DNA of 44,289 nt from Parcubacteria group bacterium Gr01-1014_17 (lineage in GTDB: Bacteria; Patescibacteriota; Minisyncoccia; Phycocordibacterales; UBA10002), in assembly GCA_007376285.1 (NCBI GenBank), contig VMFZ01000003.1:1-44289 (forward strand), written 5' to 3'. The position numbers were made by a program, and so were the translations under genes. Below the pieces are notes generated by a model. The model saw nothing but the letters and a program-made list of their open reading frames with translations, did not search any database and was not told the DNA's origin. This document shows, piece by piece, positions 6,394 to 13,623 of the stretch. Each line of letters begins with the position of its first letter. Position 1 is the stretch's first letter.

Positions 6394-7071
6394 CTATTTC
6401 CCCATCCGTCTCTCGCGGTCTCCAAACTCTTTTAAAATCCCGAAAAACTCATTGCGCGAGAATGCTGGCCAGTATGTTTTGGTGAAAAAAAGCTCGCTAT
6501 ATACTCCTTGCCACGGCAGAAACCCAGACAGCCGTCTCTCTCCTGAGGTACGGATAATGAGGTCGGGGTCTGGAATATCTTGCGTCCACAAGTATTTGCG
6601 GAAATTTTTCTCGTTTAAGTTTTTCTCTCCATTTTTAAGCGCGCGGTTTGCGGCGTCAAGAATTTCGGCTCTGCCTCCATACGAGAGCGCGAGCGCTAAG
6701 GTTGGACCAGGCAGGTTCGCTGTTTCTTCTTCCGCGCGCCGCATAATTTTTTGCAGTTCGCGCGAAAAACGCGACAGAAGCCCAACACAACGAACGCGAA
6801 ACCCGTCGCGTTTTATTGCCGCAAGCTCGCGCGTAAGCACCCGCTTAAAAAGACGCATAAGATACAATACTTCACTTTTTGAGCGATTCCAATTTTCAGT
6901 AGAAAACGCGTACACGATTACATGCTGGATTCCCGCTTCGCGCGCCCAGCGCATCACCTCTTTCAGCTTCTCTGAACCCGCATTGTGCCCTTCAAGGAGC
7001 GATAGCCCCTGCTCGCGCGCAAAGCGCCGATTGCCGTCCATAATGATGCCGATGCATTGGGGGGAGGACAT
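6394..7071 (-). CDS. uppS: Isoprenyl transferase (undecaprenyl diphosphate synthase)
   Basis: UppS condenses isopentenyl diphosphate onto farnesyl diphosphate in cis to make the lipid carrier for cell-wall precursors. The 225-residue protein has the catalytic IMDGNRRFA, YAFSTENW, ALSYGGRAEI and the C-terminal IRTSGERRLSGFLPWQ substrate-binding block with the dimer-interface Glu after VYSE. Length is normal. Peptidoglycan genes elsewhere in the window (amidase, class A PBP) fit an active cell-wall pathway. The next gene on the strand, the pseudouridine synthase, is separated by hairpin repeat G. Confidence 0.95.
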   Translation of the reverse strand: MSSPQCIGIIMDGNRRFAREQGLSLLEGHNAGSEKLKEVMRWAREAGIQHVIVYAFSTENWNRSKSEVLYLMRLFKRVLTRELAAIKRDGFRVRCVGLLSRFSRELQKIMRRAEEETANLPGPTLALALSYGGRAEILDAANRALKNGEKNLNEKNFRKYLWTQDIPDPDLIIRTSGERRLSGFLPWQGVYSELFFTKTYWPAFSRNEFFGILKEFGDRERRMGK

Positions 7072-7147
7072 AAGAGTGTATCTTATAGGGTTATACGCCT
7101 TCTTACAACCTTTGCAAAACGCGCCTTGTTGCGTATGCTACAAAGAC

Positions 7148-7223
7148 GGACGGTTAGCTCAGTTGGTAGAGCACCTCATTTACACTGAGGGGGTCGCGGG
7201 TTCGAGCCCTGCACCGTCCACCA
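7148..7223 (+). tRNA. tRNA-Val (TAC)
   Basis: Acceptor GGACGGT/ACCGTCC, anticodon loop TTTACAC on CCTCA/TGAGG, T-loop GGTTCGAGCC, encoded CCA. Confidence 0.95.
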
Positions 7224-7227
7224 AACC

Positions 7228-7262
7228 AAAACCCGTCCCGACTAAAGTCGTGGACGGGTTTT
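7228..7262. terminator. Bidirectional terminator between tRNA-Val and the DUF378 gene
   Basis: AAAACCCGTCC (7228-7238) pairs with GGACGGGTTTT (7252-7262), with an inner CGAC/GTCG. A/T tracts on both sides suit both convergent units. Confidence 0.8.
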
Positions 7263-7291
7263 GCGGTGCGTTTTGAAAAAACGCGAACGGA

Positions 7292-7510
7292 TTACATTGA
7301 CGAGCCGGAGCCGCAGGCCTTACAACCCTTCTTGTGCGTGAAGAGTTCATAAACCGCCGCGAGACCAACCAACACATAGATGAGCTTGGAGATTCCCGCA
7401 TCCATGCCGCCAAAGAGCGAGCCCACTTCCCAGCCCGTAAGCGCATACAAGCCCCAGTTCAAACCGCCGACCACGAGCAAAATCCACGCAATAACATGAA
7501 GTCCTTTCAT
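7292..7510 (-). CDS. DUF378-family small membrane protein
   Basis: The 72-residue protein has two hydrophobic helices (AWILLVVGGLNWGLYAL and ISKLIYVLVGLAAVYELF) and the GGLNWGL motif characteristic of DUF378. The C-terminus is a short Cys-containing tail (CKACGSGS) that could bind metal or be oxidised outside the membrane. The function of DUF378 is unknown. It appears monocistronic, with an AT-rich upstream region and a shared terminator. Confidence 0.8.
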   Translation of the reverse strand: MKGLHVIAWILLVVGGLNWGLYALTGWEVGSLFGGMDAGISKLIYVLVGLAAVYELFTHKKGCKACGSGSSM

Positions 7511-7611
7511 AAAATTAAATACTAAAAAACTACATAATAAATATAATGACCTTTGTGTTAATTATACCACGCCATGTTTCCCGCAATAGCGAGATATACA
7601 CAGATGTATTT

Positions 7612-7683
7612 TGCCCCTGCGAGGAATCGAACCTCGATCAACGCCTTAGAAGAGCGCTGCTTTATCCGTTAAGCTACGGGGGC
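7612..7683 (-). tRNA. tRNA-Arg (TCT)
   Basis: Acceptor GCCCCCG/CAGGGGC (one C-A mismatch at pair 6), anticodon loop CTTCTAA giving TCT, T-arm CGAGGTTCGATTCCTCG. CCA is not encoded. Confidence 0.9.
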
Positions 7684-7700
7684 GTCTATAAAAAATACGC

Positions 7701-7958
7701 TTACTTGCCCGGATCTGCAACCAAGGGAAGCGTCCGGAGCGCACTGTCGTACTTCGCTTTTCGTGTCTCAAATGAAGCAAGCACCTCATCTAGTTTCTCG
7801 CGCGAAAATGAGGCGGCGCGCGGCGGGTTCTCTACTGTGCTTGGCGCTTCATTCCTAATGAACAAAAACCAGTTCAGAAGCGCGAGCGCGAGCGCGAAGA
7901 CACAAGTTCCAAGAAGGAGGAGCATCCAATCGCGACATTTTTTATAAAACAACGGCAT
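7701..7958 (-). CDS. Small membrane-anchored protein after pilO
   Basis: The 85-residue protein has a basic N-terminus, one membrane helix (WMLLLLGTCVFALALALLNWFLFI) and a short outer region with a helix near its end (FSREKLDEVLASFETRKAKY). It begins 6 nt after the PilO-like stop in the same operon. By position it could take the place of PilP, but it has no lipobox or recognisable PilP sequence. It is probably a type IV pilus alignment-complex accessory. Confidence 0.65.
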   Translation of the reverse strand: MPLFYKKCRDWMLLLLGTCVFALALALLNWFLFIRNEAPSTVENPPRAASFSREKLDEVLASFETRKAKYDSALRTLPLVADPGK

Positions 7959-7964
7959 ATATGT

Positions 7965-8507
7965 TCATTTAATTTTTAATACCTCCAATTCAAAAACACC
8001 GCTCCATATTTCTTTTTCGCCTTTTGCAAATGAAACGCGGGACAAAACAATCGGGCGCGGCAAGCGTTCCGCAAGCGCAAGGAAGCGATGTACTCCGGCA
8101 AAACTTCCCTCCGCTTCAATCGCGACCGAAAGCGTCTCCAATCCAGCGCCCGCAAGATTGGCCTCCACTTCCCTGCTCTCTTTTTTTGCAACCTTTACTA
8201 CCGTTGTTTTCACTCCTGCCGAAGCGCCCGCCCGTTCAAGTTCTTTCAGAAACGCAACAATTCCGTCCTTTCCGACAAAGAGCATATCGGCGCGCGCGCG
8301 TTTTGGAGCGGTTTCGGAAAGAAGCGTTTGAAGCGATGCGTCAGAAATTCGCGCCTGTTCAACTTCGCGTAGCCCTCCAGAGATTGTAGCTGCGCGGCTT
8401 TGTTCTCTGGCAAACAAAAACCAAAGCAGTGCATACGCAACCGCACCAGTCGCGACAAGCGCGATGCACAAAACCAGCAAGAACTTTGTTGAACGAAACG
8501 GAATCAT
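7965..8507 (-). CDS. pilO: PilO-like type IV pilus assembly protein
   Basis: PilO pairs with PilN in the inner-membrane alignment complex. The 180-residue product has a single N-terminal membrane helix (LLVLCIALVATGAVAYALLWFLF), a heptad-like segment, and a ferredoxin-like C-terminal domain (FLKELERAGASAGV; LSVAIEAEGSFAGVHRFLALAERLPRP). The last strings match the GSF..V..FL..L..LPR pattern of PilO. Its ATG overlaps the pilN stop by 4 nt. The assignment rests on pattern and context. Confidence 0.75.
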   Translation of the reverse strand: MIPFRSTKFLLVLCIALVATGAVAYALLWFLFAREQSRAATISGGLREVEQARISDASLQTLLSETAPKRARADMLFVGKDGIVAFLKELERAGASAGVKTTVVKVAKKESREVEANLAGAGLETLSVAIEAEGSFAGVHRFLALAERLPRPIVLSRVSFAKGEKEIWSGVFELEVLKIK

Positions 8508-9049
8508 AATTGGGTGTCGCGGTATGCCGCGGTTACGGTAAATGGAAGCTCCTTATCTTTTGCAAAACTCCCGAGCGGAAGCTCTACCTCCGCAAATCTG
8601 CGGTCGCCATTGAGCGCGCGCTCAAATGAAGCGAGCGCGTCGCGCGTCGCCGCAATTCCGCTTGCCGACAAACTCCAATTCCCCTCTCCGGCGGGAAACG
8701 CTGTAAGCGCAACGATGCGTATGCTTTGTGGACGCAATGCTACCAATGCCGCCAGTGCGCCGGAAACATGCGCAGGAACATTCGTCGCAAGCATCTCAAG
8801 GCGCGCCTGAATCTCGGTAACAGAAGAAAGTTGAGCGGCTCCAGCGCGCGCATCGCGCGCGCCAGCAAGCGCCGCAGCTTCTCCGGCAATACGCTTCCCC
8901 TCGCCGCGAATAGCCAAAAAAGAAAAGGCGCCGCCGAGCAAAGCGAGTAGTATTTCCGCAAACACAAACGCACACGCTACAATCGCGAGACGGAAGCGAT
9001 ATTCCACTGCTACGTTTTTCTTCGCTTGTTCAGTAAGTAAATTAAACAT
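8504..9049 (-). CDS. pilN: PilN-like type IV pilus assembly protein
   Basis: PilN links cytoplasmic PilM to PilO. I start at ATG 9049 (MFNLLTEQAKKNV), where a short N-terminal segment precedes one membrane helix (LAIVACAFVFAEILLALLGGAF); this fits PilN, whose N-terminal tail binds PilM. Upstream frame extension has no coding character and overlaps pilM. The periplasmic-type part has a helix rich in Ala and a GNWSLSASGIAATRDALASFERAL region resembling the PilN/GspL ferredoxin fold. The gene is between pilM and pilO. Confidence 0.75.
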   Translation of the reverse strand: MFNLLTEQAKKNVAVEYRFRLAIVACAFVFAEILLALLGGAFSFLAIRGEGKRIAGEAAALAGARDARAGAAQLSSVTEIQARLEMLATNVPAHVSGALAALVALRPQSIRIVALTAFPAGEGNWSLSASGIAATRDALASFERALNGDRRFAEVELPLGSFAKDKELPFTVTAAYRDTQL

Positions 9050-9059
9050 ATAACAAAAA

Positions 9060-10037
9060 TTAAATATACGAGAAGTAGCGAAGAGCCAAGCCAATGGGCG
9101 CCGCAAACCGAAGCGACTCGTCGCGCGACATGGGTGGCACCGCACGCTCCACAGAAAACGCATTTTGCCACACGGTCGCCGCTTCAACCGGAAGATGAAG
9201 TGTTGAGGAAAGCGTGGAAAGCGTGTGCGGAAATGCCGCTCCGCGGCCGCATGCAACGACCCCCTGAATTTTCTTGCCTGCCTCTCCGTGCGTTTCCCAA
9301 AATTCGCGCACTCGCGTTACCTCGCCCGCGAGCGCGCGGAAGATTTCTTCTGGAACGGATTCGCCTGCGACAAGCGGCACAGTAGAAGCGAAACGAACGG
9401 CGCCGTCGCTGAATACATACAATCCTGTATCGTCTTCAGATAAATTAACGACAAGGAGCGAGCGTGAGTCGCGCGCGCCGATAATGGCGCGCGTGATTGC
9501 GCCGGCTTCAATATCAAAAGAAAGGGGCGCGATTCCAGCGGTGACGCACACTTCAGCGTAGGATTCCACGATTTTCTTTTGCGCCGCCGCTACGCGATAC
9601 ATCCGATTGGTGCTTCCTGCGAGTGCGGGCGATTGCTTGTCCAACACAGCGTCAAACACCGCTTCTGAAGCGCGAATCGGCACCTGTTCTTCGAGGTGCG
9701 GTTCAATAGTCAAACGCGCCTCTTCGGGAGATGCGACCGGCGCCTCGAGCTCGCAAAGATACGATTTCTGTTCAGGAATAGAAATGTGCGCAAAATTGAA
9801 ACCGTGTGCAATACGAATTTTCTTCAATACTTCAACTACGGCGCTTTTGTCGCTGATTGTGCCGCCAACTATGGCACCGCGCGGAAGCGCTTCTTCTTGC
9901 CACCACGAAACCCGCATGGTCCCGAGAGAGCCGGAAAAAGAAAGCGCGCGAACGAATGCGTCTGAAATTTCTATGCCCGCCGCGGGCATAATCAAAAAGC
10001 GTGGTGGTGCAAACAGCCGATAGAGAGTATTGTGCAT
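9060..10037 (-). CDS. pilM: PilM-like actin-fold ATPase
   Basis: PilM is a cytoplasmic actin-like protein that recruits the pilus motor to the membrane through PilN. The 325-residue product begins with the phosphate-1-like IMPAAGIEISDAFVRALSF and has the SLLVVNLSEDDTGLYVFSDG second phosphate loop and VVACGRGAAFP late motif. It heads a pilM-N-O operon, whose motor ATPase (PilB) may be the gene at 22646-24319. A TGT-TATACT extended -10 box lies 8 nt before the ATG inside the end of dedA, so the operon probably has its own promoter and a near-leaderless mRNA. Confidence 0.8.
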   Translation of the reverse strand: MHNTLYRLFAPPRFLIMPAAGIEISDAFVRALSFSGSLGTMRVSWWQEEALPRGAIVGGTISDKSAVVEVLKKIRIAHGFNFAHISIPEQKSYLCELEAPVASPEEARLTIEPHLEEQVPIRASEAVFDAVLDKQSPALAGSTNRMYRVAAAQKKIVESYAEVCVTAGIAPLSFDIEAGAITRAIIGARDSRSLLVVNLSEDDTGLYVFSDGAVRFASTVPLVAGESVPEEIFRALAGEVTRVREFWETHGEAGKKIQGVVACGRGAAFPHTLSTLSSTLHLPVEAATVWQNAFSVERAVPPMSRDESLRFAAPIGLALRYFSYI

Positions 10038-10043
10038 ACAAAA

Positions 10044-10661
10044 CTAGTATAACACCGGCGACTTTTTACTTTTCCACCACTCGCGGATAAGTGGAAGAAA
10101 AGAAATTACGATAATTGCAAAAACAATGGGGAGGAGATACCGGTCCGGGTTTGGAATCATAGAGCCGAGCGTAAATCCGAGAAAGATGAGGAGGGTCGTC
10201 CACAAAAAGCCTCCAAGAATGTTGTATACAAGAAACACGCGGTACTCCATCTTTCCGACACCGGCAAGAATCGGCGCAAAAGTGCGGACAATCGGCACAA
10301 ACCGCGCGAGCACCACGGTCTTCTTTCCGTACCGCGCATAAAACGCTTGCGTGCGCTCTATATGTTTCTTGTGGAAAAAGAGCGAATCCTCGCGCGTAAA
10401 GATTTTGGGTCCAACCCGCGCGCCAAAGGCGTACCCCACGCTGTCGCCTAAAATTGCTGCAAGGGTACAGCCGAGCCAGAGCAGAATCACATTAAATTGC
10501 CCGAGCGAAGCCAAAAGTCCTGCGGTAAAAAGAAGCGAATCGCCCGGCAGGAAAAACCCGAAAAACAGGCCCGACTCGGCAAAAACAATAGCAAGTACGC
10601 CTAAGAGCCCGACAGCAGTCACCAGATAAGTCGGATTAAAAAATTCAATAATTTCTTTCAT
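10044..10661 (-). CDS. DedA family membrane protein
   Basis: DedA proteins are polytopic inner-membrane proteins linked to undecaprenyl-phosphate and phospholipid recycling and to membrane potential. The 205-residue protein shows four or five hydrophobic segments, the conserved ESGLFFGFFLPGDSLLF motif, GDSVGYAFGARVG and the RFVPIVRTFAPILAG block with its membrane-embedded arginines. Its ATG overlaps the ruvX stop (ATGA), so the two are translated together. The family call is secure; the lipid specificity is not. Confidence 0.9.
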   Translation of the reverse strand: MKEIIEFFNPTYLVTAVGLLGVLAIVFAESGLFFGFFLPGDSLLFTAGLLASLGQFNVILLWLGCTLAAILGDSVGYAFGARVGPKIFTREDSLFFHKKHIERTQAFYARYGKKTVVLARFVPIVRTFAPILAGVGKMEYRVFLVYNILGGFLWTTLLIFLGFTLGSMIPNPDRYLLPIVFAIIVISFLPLIREWWKSKKSPVLY

Positions 10662-11050
10662 CGTGTTTTTGAGTTATGTTTGTCCAGAAAACTCTGCAAG
10701 ATAATTGCCGCCGCGGATGCATCAAGTTTGTCTGTCTTCCCCTGCCACCGTTCTGCTTGCATTGATGACCAGAACTCCGGCTCATATTCCACTTTTTTAC
10801 CGAGTGCGGCTTCAAGTTCTTTCTTGAAGCGCGCCGCAGAGCGTGCGATGCGATTTTCTTTTCCTTCCAAGTCCTTTGATTCGCCGATAACTACGAGTTC
10901 AACTTTCTGCTCTTCTACAATGCGTGCCACATCTTTCAATAAACTCGCATCATTTTTGAGCACAGAATGTGGAAACGCAACCTTCCCCCCTTCATCGGAG
11001 AGCGCCATCCCGACCCGCTTCGCGCCGTAATCAATTCCAAGATAACGCAT
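10658..11050 (-). CDS. ruvX: RuvX/YqgF Holliday-junction resolvase-like protein
   Basis: YqgF-type RNase H-fold nucleases act on pre-16S rRNA 5' ends and branched DNA. The 130-residue protein has GIDYGAKRVGMALSD, VVIGESKDLEGKEN and the C-terminal DKLDASAAAIILQSFLD. The usual DERxTT segment reads EFWSSMQAERW, which is divergent. I start at ATG 11050, because TATAAT (11058-11063) lies 7 nt upstream and the alternative ATG at 11059 would overlap that box. The mRNA would be leaderless. Confidence 0.88.
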   Translation of the reverse strand: MRYLGIDYGAKRVGMALSDEGGKVAFPHSVLKNDASLLKDVARIVEEQKVELVVIGESKDLEGKENRIARSAARFKKELEAALGKKVEYEPEFWSSMQAERWQGKTDKLDASAAAIILQSFLDKHNSKTR

Positions 11051-11097
11051 AAAAGACATTATACATTATCGGCTCATTTTGATAGTATCGTAATGAG

Positions 11098-11186
11098 GGA
11101 GGAGTGGCAGAGCCCGGTTTATTGCACCGCTCTTGAAAAGCGGAGCCTCGGAAACGGGGCCGTGAGTTCAAATCTCACCTCCTCCG
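11098..11186 (+). tRNA. tRNA-Ser (TGA)
   Basis: Acceptor GGAGGAG/CTCCTCC with discriminator G, anticodon loop CTTGAAA on CCGCT/AGCGG, long variable arm (GCCTCGGAAACGGGGC), T-loop AGTTCAAATCT. CCA is not encoded. Confidence 0.93.
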
Positions 11187-11217
11187 TTTTTATAGATATT
11201 TTTATACACATACCAAA

Positions 11218-11499
11218 ATGCTAGATTTCAATCCTAAAAAATGCCTTTGTGCAGTCACTGACTGCGGTAAATGCTTAACTCTTGGATGCACGGATGATGA
11301 TTGCACTAACCACCACATAATAACAAAATGGCGATACAGAAAACGCGCTTTGGAGAGCTTGTTGAATGAAGCTGAAAAGTTGCGTGGCGATAATAAAAAC
11401 GGAAAACAACCAACTTCCCTGCGAATGGATATTAAATCCTATGAGGAAGAAATTGAGAAGTTAGATAAAGTGATGGGTGTTAAAATATACTTGCACTAG
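11218..11499 (+). CDS. Cys-rich hypothetical protein, possible zinc-binding
   Basis: The 93-residue product has six cysteines and two histidines in its first 33 residues (CLCAVTDCGKCLTLGC, then DDCTNHH), which suggests a small metal-binding knuckle. It is followed by a charged helical region (RKRALESLLNEAEKLRG; YEEEIEKLDKVM). I do not recognise the family. It lies 31 nt after tRNA-Ser with an AT-rich upstream sequence containing TATACA. It leads a run of small co-directional accessory genes. Confidence 0.65.
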   Translation: MLDFNPKKCLCAVTDCGKCLTLGCTDDDCTNHHIITKWRYRKRALESLLNEAEKLRGDNKNGKQPTSLRMDIKSYEEEIEKLDKVMGVKIYLH

Positions 11500-11534
11500 C
11501 GAAATAAATTAGATTAGGTATAGTATTAAGTATT

Positions 11535-11738
11535 ATGGAAACAATAAAAGCTCCCAACCTCAAAATCCTAAATAAAAATCACGAAAATAAGTGGGTGGCG
11601 TTTTCTCCTGGTTATAAAAAGGTGGTTGCGGTAGACGAAACACTGCAATCATTACAGCAAAAGGTCGGCGAGAAGGAAGCGGTCGTTATGAGAGCACTGC
11701 CGTTTGATGTTGGATACGCTCCAGGCAGCCGTGCATGA
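11535..11738 (+). CDS. Small DUF5678-like protein paired with a retropepsin
   Basis: The 67-residue protein reads like the DUF5678 group (ENKWVAFSPGYKKVVAVDETLQSLQQKVGEK as one block): a strand, then a helix, and a Gly/Pro tail. Its stop overlaps the ATG of the aspartyl-protease gene (ATGA), so the two are coupled in the way toxin-antitoxin pairs are. I recall this two-gene arrangement from Patescibacteria and archaea. The function is not established. Confidence 0.65.
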   Translation: METIKAPNLKILNKNHENKWVAFSPGYKKVVAVDETLQSLQQKVGEKEAVVMRALPFDVGYAPGSRA

Positions 11739-12160
11739 AATTTGAGTACACCTCGGTATTCGGCACCAACGCGAAAGGTCGTTTAATCAAGCGACCACTA
11801 GTTGAACTTGAGTTAATTGGAAAAAGAAAAAATCTCAAAGCGCTTGGCCTTTTAGATTCCGGTGCCGACACAACCATGATGAATCTTGAGTACGCCAAAG
11901 CGTTGGATATCTCACTGGACACAGAAAAACAAAAAGAATATATCGGCATCGGCGGCGCGCGCATACCTTGTTTTCTTTCCTTGATAACACTCAAGGTTAA
12001 ACATTTTGAAAAACCCATAACGACTGCAGTTGCCTTTATTGACAGTCCTTCGGTTGATATTCTCCTCGGACAAGAAGATTTTTTTGAACGGTTCCGCGTC
12101 AAATTTGAGAAAGACCACGATGTTTTTGAACTCTCACCGTCGCCAAAGGTGAGAGATTAG
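11735..12160 (+). CDS. Retropepsin-like aspartyl protease
   Basis: The 141-residue protein contains LGLLDSGADTTMMN, the DSGA/DTGA catalytic loop of single-domain (retroviral-type) aspartyl proteases, followed by YIGIGG (flap-like) and the hydrophobic VDILLGQEDFF motif that resembles the second psi-loop strand LLG. Such enzymes work as homodimers. No signal peptide is visible, so it is probably cytoplasmic. Its substrate is unknown; the overlapping small gene upstream is the obvious candidate partner. Confidence 0.82.
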   Translation: MKFEYTSVFGTNAKGRLIKRPLVELELIGKRKNLKALGLLDSGADTTMMNLEYAKALDISLDTEKQKEYIGIGGARIPCFLSLITLKVKHFEKPITTAVAFIDSPSVDILLGQEDFFERFRVKFEKDHDVFELSPSPKVRD

Positions 12161-12179
12161 CAGAATATCTTCTTACATT

Positions 12180-12635
12180 ATGTCCCACCTCTCATGGAAC
12201 GCGCCGGAGTACCGACACACAGCGAAAACCGTTGAGTGGTTTTTCGCGAGCGGCATCATCGCGCTTGCGCTTATCGCGACCTCGGTGCTCCTCGGCAACA
12301 TTCTGTTTGCAGTTGTGATTGCCGCCGCGGCGTTCGTTTTTCTCCTCTACGCGCGCCGCGCGCCGCGCATCGTTCGCGCGAGCGTAAGCGAGCGCGGCAT
12401 AGAGTTCGGAGAAACGCTTTATGAATACGGCGCACTCGCCTCATTTTGGATTGAGACCCGCGATAGCGAACCGCGTCTCATTCTTAAACAAAAAAAGCTT
12501 TTCTCGCTTCTCACCGTCATTCCCCTTGAAAGCGTGCACCCAAACATCATCCGCGCCGGACTTTTAGAGTTCCTTCCCGAAGAAGAACTACACGAGCCGC
12601 TCTCGCAAAAAATATTGGAGTATCTGGGGTTTTGA
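12180..12635 (+). CDS. Two-helix membrane protein, unknown function
   Basis: The 151-residue protein has two adjacent membrane helices (WFFASGIIALALIATSVLLG and ILFAVVIAAAAFVFLLYA), then a soluble beta-rich region (IEFGETLYEYGALASFWIE; RLILKQKKLFSLLTVIPL) that looks like a PH-type or YdbT-like membrane-associated domain. The N-terminal HLSWNAPEYRH is typical of small Patescibacteria membrane proteins I have seen. No enzymatic motif is present. Confidence 0.65.
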   Translation: MSHLSWNAPEYRHTAKTVEWFFASGIIALALIATSVLLGNILFAVVIAAAAFVFLLYARRAPRIVRASVSERGIEFGETLYEYGALASFWIETRDSEPRLILKQKKLFSLLTVIPLESVHPNIIRAGLLEFLPEEELHEPLSQKILEYLGF

Positions 12636-12669
12636 GGAAACGAAAAAAGATGTTAGCGTAAAGAGCAAC

Positions 12670-12741
12670 GCTCCCGTCGTTCAACGGATAGGACATAAGG
12701 TTGCGGACCTTAAAATCGGGGTTCGATTCCTCGCGGGGGCA
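12670..12741 (+). tRNA. tRNA-Arg (GCG)
   Basis: Acceptor GCTCCCG/CGGGGGC, anticodon stem TAAGG/CCTTA with loop TTGCGGA giving GCG. T-loop GGTTCGATTCC. Most bacteria use ACG (read as inosine) here. CCA is not encoded. Confidence 0.88.
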
Positions 12742-12742
12742 A

Positions 12743-13000
12743 TTATTTTTGGAGTAGTTTCGCAAGTTGCGATTTTTTTCTGTCTGCCGCGCCTTTGCGA
12801 ATCGTGTGCTCTTTTGCCGCCTTGTCGTATGCTTTGTACGCGAGCGGAAGTAGTTTCGCCGCCTCGCTTAATTTCTTATCCGCCACGAGCTTTTTGATAT
12901 TCTTTACCGCTTCGCTGATTGCCTGCTTGCGGCGCAAGTTGAACACGCGCTTGCGGAGCGATACGCGGTGCGCCTTTTTTGCCGAACTGGTGATTGCCAT
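12743..13000 (-). CDS. rpsT: 30S ribosomal protein S20
   Basis: S20 is a primary 16S-binding protein made of helices. The 85-residue product begins MAITSSAKKAHRVSLRKRVFN and has KNIKKLVADKKLSEA and the late GAADRKKSQLAKLL. I start at ATG 13000; upstream in-frame codons run into the promoter region. The TATAAT box on this strand (13042-13047) abuts the ruvA -10 box on the other strand, so the two promoters are back to back, with a leader of about 35 nt for rpsT. Confidence 0.93.
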   Translation of the reverse strand: MAITSSAKKAHRVSLRKRVFNLRRKQAISEAVKNIKKLVADKKLSEAAKLLPLAYKAYDKAAKEHTIRKGAADRKKSQLAKLLQK

Positions 13001-13041
13001 AAGTCCCGACACCGTAGCAAAAATTACCAAAAAACACAACT

Positions 13042-13053
13042 ATTATATATACT
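13042..13053. promoter_or_regulatory. Abutting divergent -10 boxes of rpsT and ruvA
   Basis: TATAAT on the minus strand occupies 13042-13047 (rpsT), and TATACT on the plus strand 13048-13053 (ruvA). The ruvA GTG follows after 6 nt. Confidence 0.6.
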
Positions 13054-13059
13054 ACATAT

Positions 13060-13623
13060 GTGATTTCTCATCTAATTGGAATTGTGTTTGAAAAAGGCGT
13101 GCGCTTTGCAATCGTTGATGTCGGAGGCGTGGGTTATAAGGTATGGGCAACCGATGACACGCTACATCAACTGAAAATCGGCACCGAAAGCAATCTTCGC
13201 ACACATCACACGGTGCGCGAAGACGCGCAAGAACTGTTCGGATTTTTGGAAGAAGACGATTTGAAACTCTTTGAACTGCTTTTGGGAGTCCCAGGAATAG
13301 GTCCTAAGACGGCGCTCAACATCTTGAATGTCGCAACGCCAGAAACCCTGCGCCGTTCCATCACATCTGGCGAAACCGCGTACCTCACGAAAATTTCCGG
13401 CATCGGCAAAAAAACTGCGGACAAAATTATTCTAGAACTGCGCGAAAAACTAGGGCGCGATGAAGGAGGCACAACACTCAAAGAAGAAGTTGATGCGCTG
13501 GAAGCGCTTAAATCCCTCGGCTATTCTCACAGCGAAGCTCGCGAAGGGCTGAAGCGTGTGCCGGCGCACATTGAAGGCACAAGCGCTCGCGTGAAAGCCG
13601 CGCTTAAATTGCTGGGAAAATAA
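13060..13623 (+). CDS. ruvA: Holliday junction helicase subunit RuvA
   Basis: RuvA binds four-way junctions and loads RuvB. The 187-residue protein has the N-terminal OB fold (MISHLIGIVFEKG...VDVGGVGYKVW), helix-hairpin-helix motifs (GVPGIGPKTALNIL and ISGIGKKTADKIILEL) and the C-terminal RuvB-binding domain (ALEALKSLGYSHSEA). The start is GTG at 13060; TATACT lies 6 nt upstream, so the transcript is leaderless. It is not next to ruvB (24659) or ruvC (29124). Confidence 0.95.
   Translation: MISHLIGIVFEKGVRFAIVDVGGVGYKVWATDDTLHQLKIGTESNLRTHHTVREDAQELFGFLEEDDLKLFELLLGVPGIGPKTALNILNVATPETLRRSITSGETAYLTKISGIGKKTADKIILELREKLGRDEGGTTLKEEVDALEALKSLGYSHSEAREGLKRVPAHIEGTSARVKAALKLLGK

Noticed and set aside
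6377-7276. Plus-strand ORF of 299 codons
   Set aside because: It is antisense to uppS and runs through tRNA-Val, so it is a shadow.
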